Source: Thiocapsa roseilacustris
Lineage (GTDB): Bacteria; Pseudomonadota; Gammaproteobacteria; Chromatiales; Chromatiaceae
DNA: 64,000 nt
Direction: 5' to 3'
NCBI RefSeq assembly: GCF_041903755.1
Contig: NZ_JBBWVE010000009.1
Location: 62,001 to 126,000, forward strand
The notes under the pieces: model-generated
What the model saw: only the letters and a program-made list of their open reading frames with translations
Told to the model about the DNA's origin: nothing
Database searches by the model: none
Translations under genes and position numbers: made by a program
Shown: positions 17,974 to 27,500 of the stretch, in pieces
How positions within the stretch are numbered: the stretch's first letter is position 1
How the letters are laid out: each line of letters starts with the position of its first letter

Positions 17974-18480
17974 CGACCCTGCATGCGAGTGAGTGGAGTT
18001 TCAGGAGGCGGAGGTCGGTCTGTGTGGCACACGCAAGACCTTAGCCGTGCTGCCGATGCGATCCCACGCCTAACGGCCTGAGGGTAGCGAAGCCCAGAGG
18101 GTCGGTCAAGACGCCGGCGAGAGGGCTTGCGGACCTCTTCAGAGGCACATGAGCGAACCTCGACGGGTCGCATGAAGATCAAACCAACCCCGTCGATGTC
18201 TGGCGCGACGGCTTCGTGGTTGCCACGCAGATTAAGGTGCGCGCTCACTACTCCTGATGTCGGTAAACCCGAGTCTCGCAAGCACTGACCGATGGACTTT
18301 ACTTGGCGGACCGCTGTGATATTCGTCAAGCACGCCACCGAAGAGCCGACCACGATGCTCGCCGTAAGCCTCCACCCACGAAGGGAAAAAGAGCTTGAGC
18401 AGCTTGCCGCCGCGACTTTCAAGCAGCGCGTGACCGTTATTTTGTGCTAGGTTTAGAGGACACATGATACGAGGCACCTG
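17974..18480. repeat. Gene-free region with dispersed repeat copy b
   Basis: 18178-18312 matches 9006-9135. At 18355-18450 a short plus-strand frame (MLAVSLHPRREKELEQLAAA, ending at a stop) looks like the start of a ribbon-helix-helix antitoxin but is too short to count. The promoter of the antitoxin gene at 18481 must lie here; GTGCTA at 18443 is shared with the upstream DNA of the second copy (21607). Confidence 0.5.
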
Positions 18481-18813
18481 ATGGACAAGCTCGACGTCTT
18501 CTCGGTACGGGAACTGCGTTCCCGCTCGGGCGATCTGCTGAGGGACGCCGAGCTCGGACAGCTTGCGCTCATCACCAAACATGGCCGACCCGCGATTCTC
18601 GCCGTGCCGTTCGACCGACGGTTGCTCGACCAAGGCGTGCATCGCGCCTTGGCACTGACGCTGTTCGAGAACCGCCACCTGACGCTCGCTCAGGCCGCGA
18701 AGGTTGCGGGGCTCTCGCTGGATGGGTTCATCGATCTGCTGGGATCGCTCGGTTTGGCTGCGGTGGATTATCCGGCCGAGGAGTTGGCGGATGAGTTGGG
18801 CGCTGCCTTGTGA
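18481..18813 (+). CDS. Antitoxin, Phd-like N-terminus plus UPF0175-like C-terminus (copy 1)
   Basis: 110 residues. The N-terminal strand-helix segment (DVFSVRELRSRSGDLLRDAE, then LGQLALITKHGRPAILAVPF) is Phd/YefM-like DNA-binding. The C-terminus (LTLAQAAKVAGLSLDGFIDL) has the helix-turn-helix look of UPF0175. Start preceded by CGAGGCACCTG. It should autorepress and neutralise the PIN toxin encoded 24 bases downstream. Nearly identical to 21647-21979. Here the toxin is truncated, so the antitoxin may be an orphan able to act on the second toxin. Confidence 0.85.
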   Translation: MDKLDVFSVRELRSRSGDLLRDAELGQLALITKHGRPAILAVPFDRRLLDQGVHRALALTLFENRHLTLAQAAKVAGLSLDGFIDLLGSLGLAAVDYPAEELADELGAAL

Positions 18814-18837
18814 CGGCGGCTTAATGCGCATGCTGCA

Positions 18838-19068
18838 ATGAACAAAATCGTCGTCGCGGACGCCGGGCCACTGATCGCCCTGGCCCGGATCGAACGCCTG
18901 GCGCTGCTGTTCGCGCTCTACGGATCCGTGGTGGTTCCCGGGGCCGTGCTTGCCGAGCTGTGCGTGGGTTCCGATCGGCCCGGAGCGCGGGTCTTGTCGG
19001 CCGCGCTCGCCAACGCTTTCATCGAGCCGCGGGCGCTTCCCGGGCGCCGCGAGCTACCTATGGGCTAA
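18838..19068 (+). pseudogene. DUF3368 PIN toxin, truncated (copy 1)
   Basis: Identical in its first about 70 codons to the toxin at 22004 (VVADAGPLIALARIERLALL, then VVPGAVLAELCVGSDRPGAR) but diverges at about 19048 and stops after 76 codons, losing the later acidic residues of the PIN site. The broken end leads into the ACTTCAGT palindrome cluster. Confidence 0.85.
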
Positions 19069-19739
19069 GGGCTACGGGCTACCTAGGCCGGGCCGTGCAT
19101 TCAAGATCATGGCCTCGATCATCGTTCCGGCCGCATCGGCAGTATCCATGTCGCCGCACGGGTTCGCCGACTTCAGTCGGCATCTGGGTTCGCCGACTTT
19201 AGTCGGCACCTGGGGAGGCGGACTTCAGTCCGCCGCGCGAGTGCGCTCGAACGACTGACGTGGCCCGTCTGCGGGTGGCCGACTAAAGTCGGCATACCCG
19301 GCTGTGCGGCCGGAGTGTCGCGTCCGGTCGGGCAACACTAAAAGCCGGGACGAACCGATGATTAAAGCCAAGACCAGCGAGGAAAAGAGGTCTAAGCCCA
19401 TTAGATCACGGTTTTCCGTCATGAACAGGCTAACGCCGTGAAGCCTGCGTTTACTCCTTGACAGCAAGAATCAGTGATGTTAACTGGGTCACATACTTGG
19501 CGTCCCATACATCGGTCATCCAATAGGCGGCCCTTGGGCTGCACAAAGAGATGTCAGTGGCCGACAAAAGAGCACAAGTATCACCGCCGAAAGTCTCCCG
19601 ATGGGTGCGGATTGCAAATGCTTTGTCGTTAAATCCATACCATTGCGGTCAAAACCTTATGCGCAGTTATGCGTTGACTTAGTGGGCCTCCAACTGAGAG
19701 TTGACGGCCATACAACGAGTTCCAGCCGAGGACAGTCGC
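19049..19739. repeat. Gene-free region with second ACTTCAGT palindrome cluster
   Basis: Four palindromes at 19166-19181, 19192-19207, 19217-19234 and 19278-19293 share the core ACTTCAGT/ACTTTAGT/ACTAAAGT with GCCG-CGGC or GGCGG-CCGCC arms. From 19300 to 19739 the DNA is less GC-rich and holds no gene; GAGG at 19730 probably serves the next start. Confidence 0.75.
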
Positions 19740-21455
19740 ATGAAAACATTCGACAGCGACGGTATCACCCGCCGGGAATTTATCGCCACCAGTGCAACCG
19801 CCAGCCTGATGTTGAGCGCATCGCCCTACCTTCAGGCCGACCCTAAGCCTCGATCAAAAACCCTGTTCATCAACGGTGCCATCTATATAGATTCGGATCA
19901 CCGGGTGGACAATCTTCTCATCCGCGATGGTATTGTCGCGGGCATCAACGTCAATCCGGCTCGCCACCTTGATGCGCAACAGATCGATCTCGCCGGTGCT
20001 GCGGTCTACCCCGGTTTCAACGACAGTCACGTTCACCTCATCACCATGGCCGTAGCGGGGAGTATCCTGGTGCCGACCCCGGGCGAAGAAGACCCGCTGA
20101 GGATTGCGGAGCTCGTCGGCACCCAATGCGAAAAGCAGGAGCCGGGCACCCCGGTGATGGGTCACGGGTTCAAGCTCGAAGACTTCGGCGCCTGGAGCCT
20201 GGGGGACTTGGCGGAAATCGATGCGTTAACCGGTGATCAATGTCCTGTCATGATCGCCGATCAATTGGGACATAGCTATATCGTCAACTCGGTAGCCATG
20301 CGCATGAGCGGGCTTGGCGATGACACTTCCGATCCTCCGGGGGGAGTGATCGTCCGTGAAAACGGCAAGGCCACCGGCATGCTGCGGGAGACAGCCGGAG
20401 CCATTGTCGGCAATGCGGCTATCTTTCCCGGAGTGTCGGATGATCGAGTTAAACCCTACGCCGTAGGGTTGCTGAACCAGTGGGCTAAGATGGGCTACAC
20501 ATCGATTGTAGATCTCATGGGCGGGCCAATGGGACGCACCATGGAGGCAGAGTTGTGCCGTGAATTGGACCTCGAGGGCCTGCTTCCCTTGCGAATCAAT
20601 TACGCCTACACCTTCTTTAGCCTTGACGACATGATGGACTTCCGCCAAACGGAGCAGAGTAGCCCAATGGTCCGCTTCGCTGGCCTGAAGCTCTTCGTGG
20701 ACGGGGCAGCCGGGCAAGGCGGCGCCTGGACCAGTTGGAAGAACACGCAGGGCAACCATGGTCTGCACGCGATCTGGATCAACGACAAGCGATACGGAAA
20801 GCAATACAATATTTATCGGATCCTTGAGGAGTCCGAAAAGCATGGTCTCGACATGCATTATCATGTCGGCGGAGACCTCGCCATTAATGCCGTACTGAGC
20901 GCAATCGAAGCCGTTCAAAAAAAGAGCGGCAGATTGCGGGGTAAGCACACCCTTTATCACCTAGGGCTGATTACGGATAAGCAGATTGCGCGCATGAGTG
21001 CATTGGGTGAGAGCGTGATCGCCGGGGTTCAGCCATCCCTGCACTGGGAGTTTCAAAAGGAGGAGACCGCGTTCTACTACGGCGAGCATGCACGGGGATC
21101 CTACCCCTACCGCAAATTGCGCGATGCTGGTGTCACTTTGGCATTCTCGACGGACTATGCCTCCAACATTCCCGATCTATGCTGGCCGACGGAGATCATG
21201 CGCATCGCCCTGACCGGCGCGGGGGAGCCGGAGGCCAACCCACCCTTGACCATGCGCGATTTGATCGAAGGCTTCACTGTCGGTGGCTATGCGACGACAC
21301 GCGAGACGAGGATAGGCAAACTCTATCCTGGCTATAAAGCCGATATCGTGATCTACGAGAAAGACCTGTATGAGGTGGCGCCCGAGAATCTGTCGAAGGA
21401 TTACCCCAGAGTACTCGCCACCTGGGTTGGAGGTCGGCAGGTTGTGACAATCTAG
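19740..21455 (+). CDS. Tat-exported amidohydrolase, YtcJ-like (amidohydrolase family 3)
   Basis: 571 residues. Start at 19740 preceded by GAGG. The leader carries a twin-arginine motif (TRREFIATSA) and a short hydrophobic stretch, so export of the folded enzyme is expected. Metal-dependent hydrolase features: VYPGFNDSHVHL (first His pair) near residue 105, MHYHVGGDLAIN near 385, and LAFSTDYASNIP near 480, ending with the usual GKLYPGYKADIVIYEKDLYE. Family members hydrolyse amide or related C-N bonds; the substrate is unknown. It stands alone between two copies of the DUF3368 toxin-antitoxin module and is less GC-rich than the core genes, suggesting acquisition. Confidence 0.85.
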   Translation: MKTFDSDGITRREFIATSATASLMLSASPYLQADPKPRSKTLFINGAIYIDSDHRVDNLLIRDGIVAGINVNPARHLDAQQIDLAGAAVYPGFNDSHVHLITMAVAGSILVPTPGEEDPLRIAELVGTQCEKQEPGTPVMGHGFKLEDFGAWSLGDLAEIDALTGDQCPVMIADQLGHSYIVNSVAMRMSGLGDDTSDPPGGVIVRENGKATGMLRETAGAIVGNAAIFPGVSDDRVKPYAVGLLNQWAKMGYTSIVDLMGGPMGRTMEAELCRELDLEGLLPLRINYAYTFFSLDDMMDFRQTEQSSPMVRFAGLKLFVDGAAGQGGAWTSWKNTQGNHGLHAIWINDKRYGKQYNIYRILEESEKHGLDMHYHVGGDLAINAVLSAIEAVQKKSGRLRGKHTLYHLGLITDKQIARMSALGESVIAGVQPSLHWEFQKEETAFYYGEHARGSYPYRKLRDAGVTLAFSTDYASNIPDLCWPTEIMRIALTGAGEPEANPPLTMRDLIEGFTVGGYATTRETRIGKLYPGYKADIVIYEKDLYEVAPENLSKDYPRVLATWVGGRQVVTI

Positions 21456-21646
21456 CCGATGCCGACCTCGCGGCCTCGATCATCCCAGATCGTCACGCGA
21501 CCAGCCGCGGGATGTCGACGCGCTCTGCGGCCAAGAGCAAACAAGGAGATTTCCGGAGAATCTCGCACCAGGTTGAACGGGACGACACCCTGCTCTGGAC
21601 TGTTTTTTGTGCTACTTTTCGTGGGCACAGTCATGCGAGGCACCTC

Positions 21647-21979
21647 ATGGAAACGCTCGATGTCTTCTCGGTTCGGGATCTGCGTACCCGCTCGGGCGAT
21701 CTGCTGAGGGACGCCGAGCTCGGACAGCTTGCGCTCATCACCAAACATGGCCGACCCGCGATTCTCGCCGTGCCGTTCGACCGACGGCTGCTCGACCAAG
21801 GCGTGCATCGCGCCTTGGCACTGACGCTGTTCGAGAACCGCCACCTGACGCTCGCTCAGGCCGCGAAGGTTGCGGGGCTCTCGCTGGATGGGTTCATCGA
21901 TCTGCTGGGATCGCTCGGTTTGGCTGCGGTGGATTATCCGGCCGAAGAGTTGGCGGATGCGTTGGGCGCCGCCTTGTGA
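21647..21979 (+). CDS. Antitoxin, Phd/UPF0175-like (copy 2)
   Basis: 110 residues starting METLDVFSVRDLRTRSGDLL, preceded by CGAGGCACCTC. Differs from copy 1 at only a handful of residues, all near the two ends. It ends 24 bases before the intact toxin gene, the normal antitoxin-first order. The upstream DNA of the two copies is different apart from a TTTTGTGCTA segment, so the duplicated unit begins close to the start codon. Confidence 0.85.
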   Translation: METLDVFSVRDLRTRSGDLLRDAELGQLALITKHGRPAILAVPFDRRLLDQGVHRALALTLFENRHLTLAQAAKVAGLSLDGFIDLLGSLGLAAVDYPAEELADALGAAL

Positions 21980-22003
21980 CGGCGGATTGATGTCCATTCT
22001 GCA

Positions 22004-22522
22004 ATGAACAGGATCGTCGTCGCGGACGCCGGGCCACTGATCGCCCTGGCCCGGATCGAACGCCTGGCGCTGCTGTTCGCGCTCTACGGATCCGTGGTGG
22101 TTCCCGGGGCCGTGCTTGCCGAGCTGTGCGTGGGTTCCGATCGGCCCGGAGCGCGGGTCTTGTCGGCCGCGCTCGCCGACGCTTTCATCGAGCCGCGGGC
22201 GCTTCCCGGGGGCTGCGAGGCGGACATGGCCGGTCTCGGTCGATTACTCGACGCCGGGGAATCAGCGGCCATTCTGTTGGCGCAGGAAACGCAATGTCGC
22301 TTCCTCCTGATCGATGAGCGCCGCGGACGACAGATTGCCCGGCGTCGCGGAATCCCCGTCGTGGGACTTGCCGGCGTGCTGCTGGCCGCCAAGCAGCGGG
22401 GCCTGCTGGAGTCTGTCGAGTCGGTGTCGGCAGCGCTGTCGCGACAGGGCTATCGGCTCTCGGATGCGCTGCTCGAAGAGGTCTTGCGCTTGGCCGGGGA
22501 GACGGGGCGAGAGGGCGAATGA
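22004..22522 (+). CDS. DUF3368 PIN-domain toxin (copy 2, intact)
   Basis: 172 residues. PIN nuclease acidic residues are visible as VVADAGPLI (first Asp), LAELCVGSD, LDAGESAAILLA (Glu) and LLIDERRGRQIARR (Asp/Glu). DUF3368 proteins are VapC-like toxins expected to cleave RNA when freed from the antitoxin encoded upstream. Complete, unlike the copy at 18838. Confidence 0.88.
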   Translation: MNRIVVADAGPLIALARIERLALLFALYGSVVVPGAVLAELCVGSDRPGARVLSAALADAFIEPRALPGGCEADMAGLGRLLDAGESAAILLAQETQCRFLLIDERRGRQIARRRGIPVVGLAGVLLAAKQRGLLESVESVSAALSRQGYRLSDALLEEVLRLAGETGREGE

Positions 22523-22666
22523 CTCGCTTTTCATGAAGCGAGATGTTCGCTTTCGAGTGAGCTCGATGCTTGGTGCATCCACGGGCCTTCGTGCGGACGC
22601 GGTTTAAAATGATATATTTTTTATTATCTTAAACAGCGCCGACTCCAACGGTCGTCATGGAAAATA
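22523..22666. repeat. Partial copy of the AAACCGCGTC-bounded element
   Basis: From about 22545 to 22608 the DNA resembles 63395-63461 (CGATGCTTGGTGCATCCACG, ... GGACGCGGTTTA). The left end is not recognisable. An AT-rich spot (22609-22635) follows. Confidence 0.5.
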
Positions 22667-22874
22667 GGGGACGTACCACGGAATCGCTATCGGCGACCTT
22701 TCTGCGGGGTCAGCGTTTCCTAAAATCCCCGCCAGACGCGATGACCACAGGCGCAGTGTCCCAAGCTGCTGAGTTCTGATAAAGTCGACCGTTAGCATCT
22801 TTACGCTGCATTTTGCGCGATTTTTCCTGCGCTAACTGTCGTAAAATCGCCTTTCGGGCTAGACTTAAGCCGCC
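22667..22874. repeat. Conserved leader of RloA copy 2
   Basis: Starts GGGGACGTACCACGG and matches 4246-4453. It marks the left boundary of the 1.1-kb direct repeat. Confidence 0.7.
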
Positions 22875-24173
22875 ATGCTCATCGAATTTCGTGTCGAGAA
22901 CCACCGCTCCATTCGGGACGAGCAGGCGTTGACCATGCGCGCGGGCAGGCAAGACGATTCCGCCGATCCGCGCCCCCGCCGCATCCAAGGCTGCTCCGAT
23001 CCACTGCTGCCGGCGGCTGCACTCTACGGTGCAAACGCCAGCGGGAAGAGCAACGTCCTTTCCGCCTTGGGATTTATGCGCAATGCGGTTCTTCAGTCCC
23101 ATCGAGCTTGGCCGCCGGACGGAGGCGTTCCGAGAGATCCCTTTGCATGGGGTGAAAAGGCCACAGAGTCTTCGCTCTTCGAGGTTTCGCTCGTGGTGTC
23201 GGGCATCCGGTACCAGTATGGGTTTGTTGCGGACGACGAGCAGTTTCTAGAGGAGTGGCTATTCGCCTGGCCTGGAAAGCGAAAGCAGGTCTGGTTCGTG
23301 CGCGAGCTGGGTCAATACAAGTTCAGCCAGCACCTGCATGGGGAGAATCGTCTGATCGAGCAGATGACGCGACCCAACGCGCTCTTTTTATCAGCTGCTG
23401 TTCAGCTTCGCCATGAACAGCTCGCATCCCTTTACAGCTGGTTCCGAAATCTCAACGCGGTCAATGTGCCCGGTCGCCGGCCTTCCGCTCTACGCTTCGC
23501 CGGAAATCCGCTACTCACACGGGGGATAGAAGCCTGGCTCGGACAGAATCCGCAGCAATCTCTTTTCGAAGAAGACGAGGCGCAAAGCCAAAGCATTGAG
23601 CTTTTTCGCGACCTGCTGCGCGCAGCGGATGTGGATATCTTGGACATCAAATTGGAGAGAGATCCCGGCGCGCCCACAGCCCCCGGTGATCCCCCGTGGG
23701 GTCCGCGTCGTGGGCGGATAATGGTGCGTCACAGCAGCAGCGTTGAAGACGCTTGGCTGCCGCTGGAAGAGGAGTCACAGGGAACAGTCACCCTCTTTCG
23801 CGTGGGTCCGGTCATTCTCGACGCGCTTCGACTCGGTACCGTCGTCATGATCGACGAGCTCGAGGCCAGCCTCCATCCGCTGCTGGCCATTCAAATCCTG
23901 CGGCAGTTCAACGATCCGGAGCGGAACCCGCGAAACGCTCAGATCCTATTCACGACTCACGATACCAGTCTGCTCGGAACCATCGCGGGAGATCCGTCGA
24001 TGCGTCGCGACCAGATTTGGCTGACGGAAAAGGACCCGCAAGGCGCGACCTGTTTGTACCCTTTAACCGACTTTCGACCCAGAAAGGGCGAAAACATCGA
24101 GCGCGGCTATTTACAGGGACGCTACGGCGCGATTCCGTTTCTCGGCGACCTTCCAAAGGTTGGGGGACAATAA
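22875..24173 (+). CDS. RloA-type AAA15 ATPase (AbiL-like), intact copy
   Basis: 432 residues. N-terminal IEFRVENHRSIRDEQALTM and Walker A GANASGKSN (about residues 57-65), Walker B VVMIDELEASLHP (about 322-334) and the switch TTHDTSLL show an ABC-type AAA15 ATPase. The end DFRPRKGENIERGYLQGRYG is usual for members paired with RloB. Pairs of this ATPase with RloB proteins are known as abortive-infection modules (AbiLi/AbiLii). The start codon context is identical to copy 1 at 4454. The next gene overlaps its end (TTG at 24160). Confidence 0.88.
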   Translation: MLIEFRVENHRSIRDEQALTMRAGRQDDSADPRPRRIQGCSDPLLPAAALYGANASGKSNVLSALGFMRNAVLQSHRAWPPDGGVPRDPFAWGEKATESSLFEVSLVVSGIRYQYGFVADDEQFLEEWLFAWPGKRKQVWFVRELGQYKFSQHLHGENRLIEQMTRPNALFLSAAVQLRHEQLASLYSWFRNLNAVNVPGRRPSALRFAGNPLLTRGIEAWLGQNPQQSLFEEDEAQSQSIELFRDLLRAADVDILDIKLERDPGAPTAPGDPPWGPRRGRIMVRHSSSVEDAWLPLEEESQGTVTLFRVGPVILDALRLGTVVMIDELEASLHPLLAIQILRQFNDPERNPRNAQILFTTHDTSLLGTIAGDPSMRRDQIWLTEKDPQGATCLYPLTDFRPRKGENIERGYLQGRYGAIPFLGDLPKVGGQ

Positions 24174-24474
24174 GCCGGTGGGCGGCGGTCGTCATAAGCG
24201 GGAACGCCGACCTGCTCGTGGGACTGCCCGAAGGAACCCAAGGCGGCGTTTGCTGCTTGTCTGCGAGGGGCAGGTGTCGGAGCCCGAGTATTTCAAGCAG
24301 CAGTACATCGCCGCCTACGACAAGCACCTCGATTTCATGCACTTGTCCACCGGCATTGCGGATGCCGCTCGGCGCGCACGACGTCTCGACGACGAGGCTA
24401 AGGAAGAGGGAGAGCCTGGCCGCAATCCATCGACGGGCGTTTATCGACTGACCGAGTCAATAGAACGGATGTGA
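24160..24474 (+). CDS. RloB-family protein, 3'-truncated
   Basis: 104 residues from a TTG that overlaps the ATPase stop. A basic N-terminus is followed by RRRLLLVCEGQVSEPEYFKQ, the conserved Toprim-like start of RloB (VCEGxxTEPEYF). Typical RloB proteins are about 200 residues; the later conserved part (YDEVWCVFDxD) is absent here but its remnant exists in copy 1 near 5625. The ORF ends just before the DUF1998 operon. The nuclease partner of the AbiL-like pair is thus probably inactive. Confidence 0.7.
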   Translation: MGDNKPVGGGRHKRERRPARGTARRNPRRRLLLVCEGQVSEPEYFKQQYIAAYDKHLDFMHLSTGIADAARRARRLDDEAKEEGEPGRNPSTGVYRLTESIERM

Positions 24475-24593
24475 ACGCGAGCTTCCCACGGACGGCCCTG
24501 AGGCAGTGCTTGCCCCATTCTTTGTCGTGATACGCTTCGTGGGCAAAATGACAAAGCAAATGCTCTCGCATCGAGCGCAACAGGGCTCCGGTT

Positions 24594-27500
24594 ATGCTTC
24601 CATCGCTGGTCGTCGACGAGGTTCGACGCGGTGTCGCCGAGACGCTGCGCGCCCAGTTCGAGCCCTCCACGGCACTGTTCAAGGACGCCGTCCGCCGCCT
24701 GATCGACGAGCCCACCTGGGTCAAAGGCCCCTACATCCAACTGGGCATGCCCTTTGTCCCCGGCACTGCCGGTAAAGACTTCTTCAAGGACTTCCGAACC
24801 GAGCACCCGGCCCATCTCCATCAGGAGCTGGCCTGGCAGCGCTGTGCGGTGGCGGGCAAATCCACCCTGGTTGCGACCGGGACCGGCTCGGGCAAGACCG
24901 AGTGTTTCCTCTACCCGGTGCTGGATCATGTCGCACGGGCTCGGCAGATGCCGGATCAGCCCCGCGGCATCAAGGCCATCATCATTTATCCAATGAACGC
25001 ACTGGCCGACGACCAAGCCGGACGCATCGCCGAGCTGGTGCACGGAACCCCGGCATTCGCCGGCATCCGCGTCGGACTGTTCGTCGGATCTGGTAAGACG
25101 CGTTATCGGCCCGCCAAGGCCGGGCAGAATCCGGAGCCGGATCATCCCGCAATGGGGCCTGACCACGTCATCACGGACAAGGACGTGCTGCGGGACAACC
25201 CGCCGGACATCCTGCTCACCAACTACAAGATGCTCGACTTCCTGCTGATCCGCCCGCGGGATCAGCCCCTGTGGCGATTCAATGCCCCCGAGACACTGCG
25301 CTACCTGATCGTCGACGAGCTGCACACCTTCGACGGCGCCCAGGGCACGGATCTGGCCATGCTCATTCGCCGTCTGCGCCAGCGCCTGAAGTGCGACGAC
25401 TGCAGGCTGATCTGCATCGGCACCTCGGCGACGCTGGGCGATGCCGGACCGGGCGATGCGGGCCAGGGCGATGCCGGCGGCACCCGGCCGTTGCGCGACT
25501 ATGCGGGCCAGATCTTCGCCACCGAGTTCGATGCGGATGCGGTGATCACCGAGCGCCGCCAAGGCTTCGATGCCTTCATCGGCGACCGGGTGGTGGAGTC
25601 CCTGCTGGCCGATGATGCCGGCGTACTGCGGGCCATTTCTGCGCGTGATTTTGCCGGCCAGCCGGAGGCGGTCGCGACCTTTTTGCCGGCCTTTTTCAAT
25701 GATCCCGGTCTGCTTGCGGTGCTGATGGCCGGGATCGAAACCGCCGAGGGGCGGGTACGGCTCGGCGAGGAGCTCAAAAAGCACCTGCTGTTCCAGACCC
25801 TGTTGCGGATCGCCACCCAGGCGCCGGTCAGCGTCCACGAGATCGCCGACAGGATGACGCGCACCCTGAGTGCCGGGCTGCGTCCGCACGCCGACGGGAT
25901 CATCATCGCGCTGCTGACCCTGGTCGCCTGGGCACGCGCACCCTATGCGGGGCAATCGGTCACAGCCGACACGCCTACGGGGCAGCTCAGTCACCTGGTC
26001 ACCCTGCGCGTGCAGATCTGGGTCCAGGAGCTGCGTCGGGTACTGGCCACGGTGAGCGCGAAACCGGAGGAGATCGAGCTGGCCTCCGAGGCCAGCGTCC
26101 TGAGCCGGCGCGAGCAGTTGCGGCTGCCGGTGGTGCAATGCAGCAACTGCCGGGCGACCGGCTGGCTGACGCTCAAAGCGCCGCAGGAGAGCCGGGTCGA
26201 GCAGAGTCCAGACAAGATCTATGCGGCCTTCTTCGCGCGCAATCGGGATCCCTTCCTGGCGCGCATCTATCCGCGTGCCGATATGGCGGGCGGCCAGCGG
26301 ATCGCCATGACACCGGTGTTGGCGCACACCCTCTGCGGCCAATGCGGCGCCCTTGGGCATGATCAGGTGACCCAGTGCCCGCACTGCCGCGGCGAGGACA
26401 TCCTGCCGGTGTTTCGGGTCTCGGCCACGCGCGCGAAGCGCCTGAAGGACAAGGACGGGGGGCAAGCCGGGCGCGAGGTGACGGTCCACGACGACATCTG
26501 CCCGGTGTGCGGCGAACGCGACCGTCTGCTGATCATCGGCGCCCAGACCACGAGCATCGCGGCGCATGCCGTCGAGCGGCTGTGGGCGGCACCGTTGAAT
26601 CATCAGAAAAAGCTGATCCTGTTTTCGGATTCGGTGCAGGACGCCGCCCACCGGGCGGGCTATATCGAGTCCAAGACCGAGGGCCATCTGATGCGCGCCG
26701 GTCTGGCCAAGGCGTTGGCCACTCTGCCGCCGACGCTGCCCTGGGATCAGGCCCTGGAACGGCTGGGACGCTCCTATCTGGATTCCGCCAGCCCGCTGGC
26801 CATGACACCGCGCGACTTCGTGGCCCGCTTCATCCCGCCGGCGATGGAATGGCTGCGGGACTGGAAGCATCTGCTCTTGCATCACGATCTCCCGCAGGGT
26901 GCCTCGCTGCCGGACCTGCTGTGCCGGCGTCTGCAGTGGCGCGCCGTCGAGGAGCTGACCTATCGCTCCGATCGGGGGCGTACCCTGAGCAAGGTCGGCG
27001 TGGCGGTCTTGTTTCCGGATCTCGACGCACTCCGGACCGTGAACACGCGGCTTCTGCCGGTTCTGCGCGAGGCCGGCGGCGGCTTGGAGCATCTCGACGA
27101 GGAGTGCCTTTTCCACTGGGTCCTCGGCACCCTGCTGGCGCTGATCCGTGCCGGCGGTGTCTTTCATCTGGACCTGGAGAAACTGGCCGAAACCGGGGAC
27201 TTCGGTGCCTTTGAATTCGCCCCCCACCGCAAGCGCTGGATGCCCCATCGCGGCAAGTCATCCCCGCCGCGGTTTGTCACGCGCGAGGCCGGACGACACG
27301 ACTTTCTGAATCTCGAAGAACGCGCCGGTAACCCCTTGCTCACCTGGGCGCAACTGGCCCTGGGGATCAACCTCTATTCCCCCGGCATCCTGACCCTGGC
27401 TTACGAGGAATTGCTCAAGGCATTGGAGCAGTCCGGTCTCGGGCGCTTCGTGCAGATGGATCATCGCGGCGAGCAGGCGCGGGTGTTTGGTTTAAATGCC

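Noticed and set aside
18355..18450. 31-codon frame resembling the start of a ribbon-helix-helix antitoxin
   Set aside because: Too short and no continuation; recorded only within the surrounding region.
18232..18831. 199-codon minus-strand frame over the first antitoxin, with a near twin at 21452-21997
   Set aside because: Both are antisense to the duplicated antitoxin gene; the shared sequence reflects that duplication.
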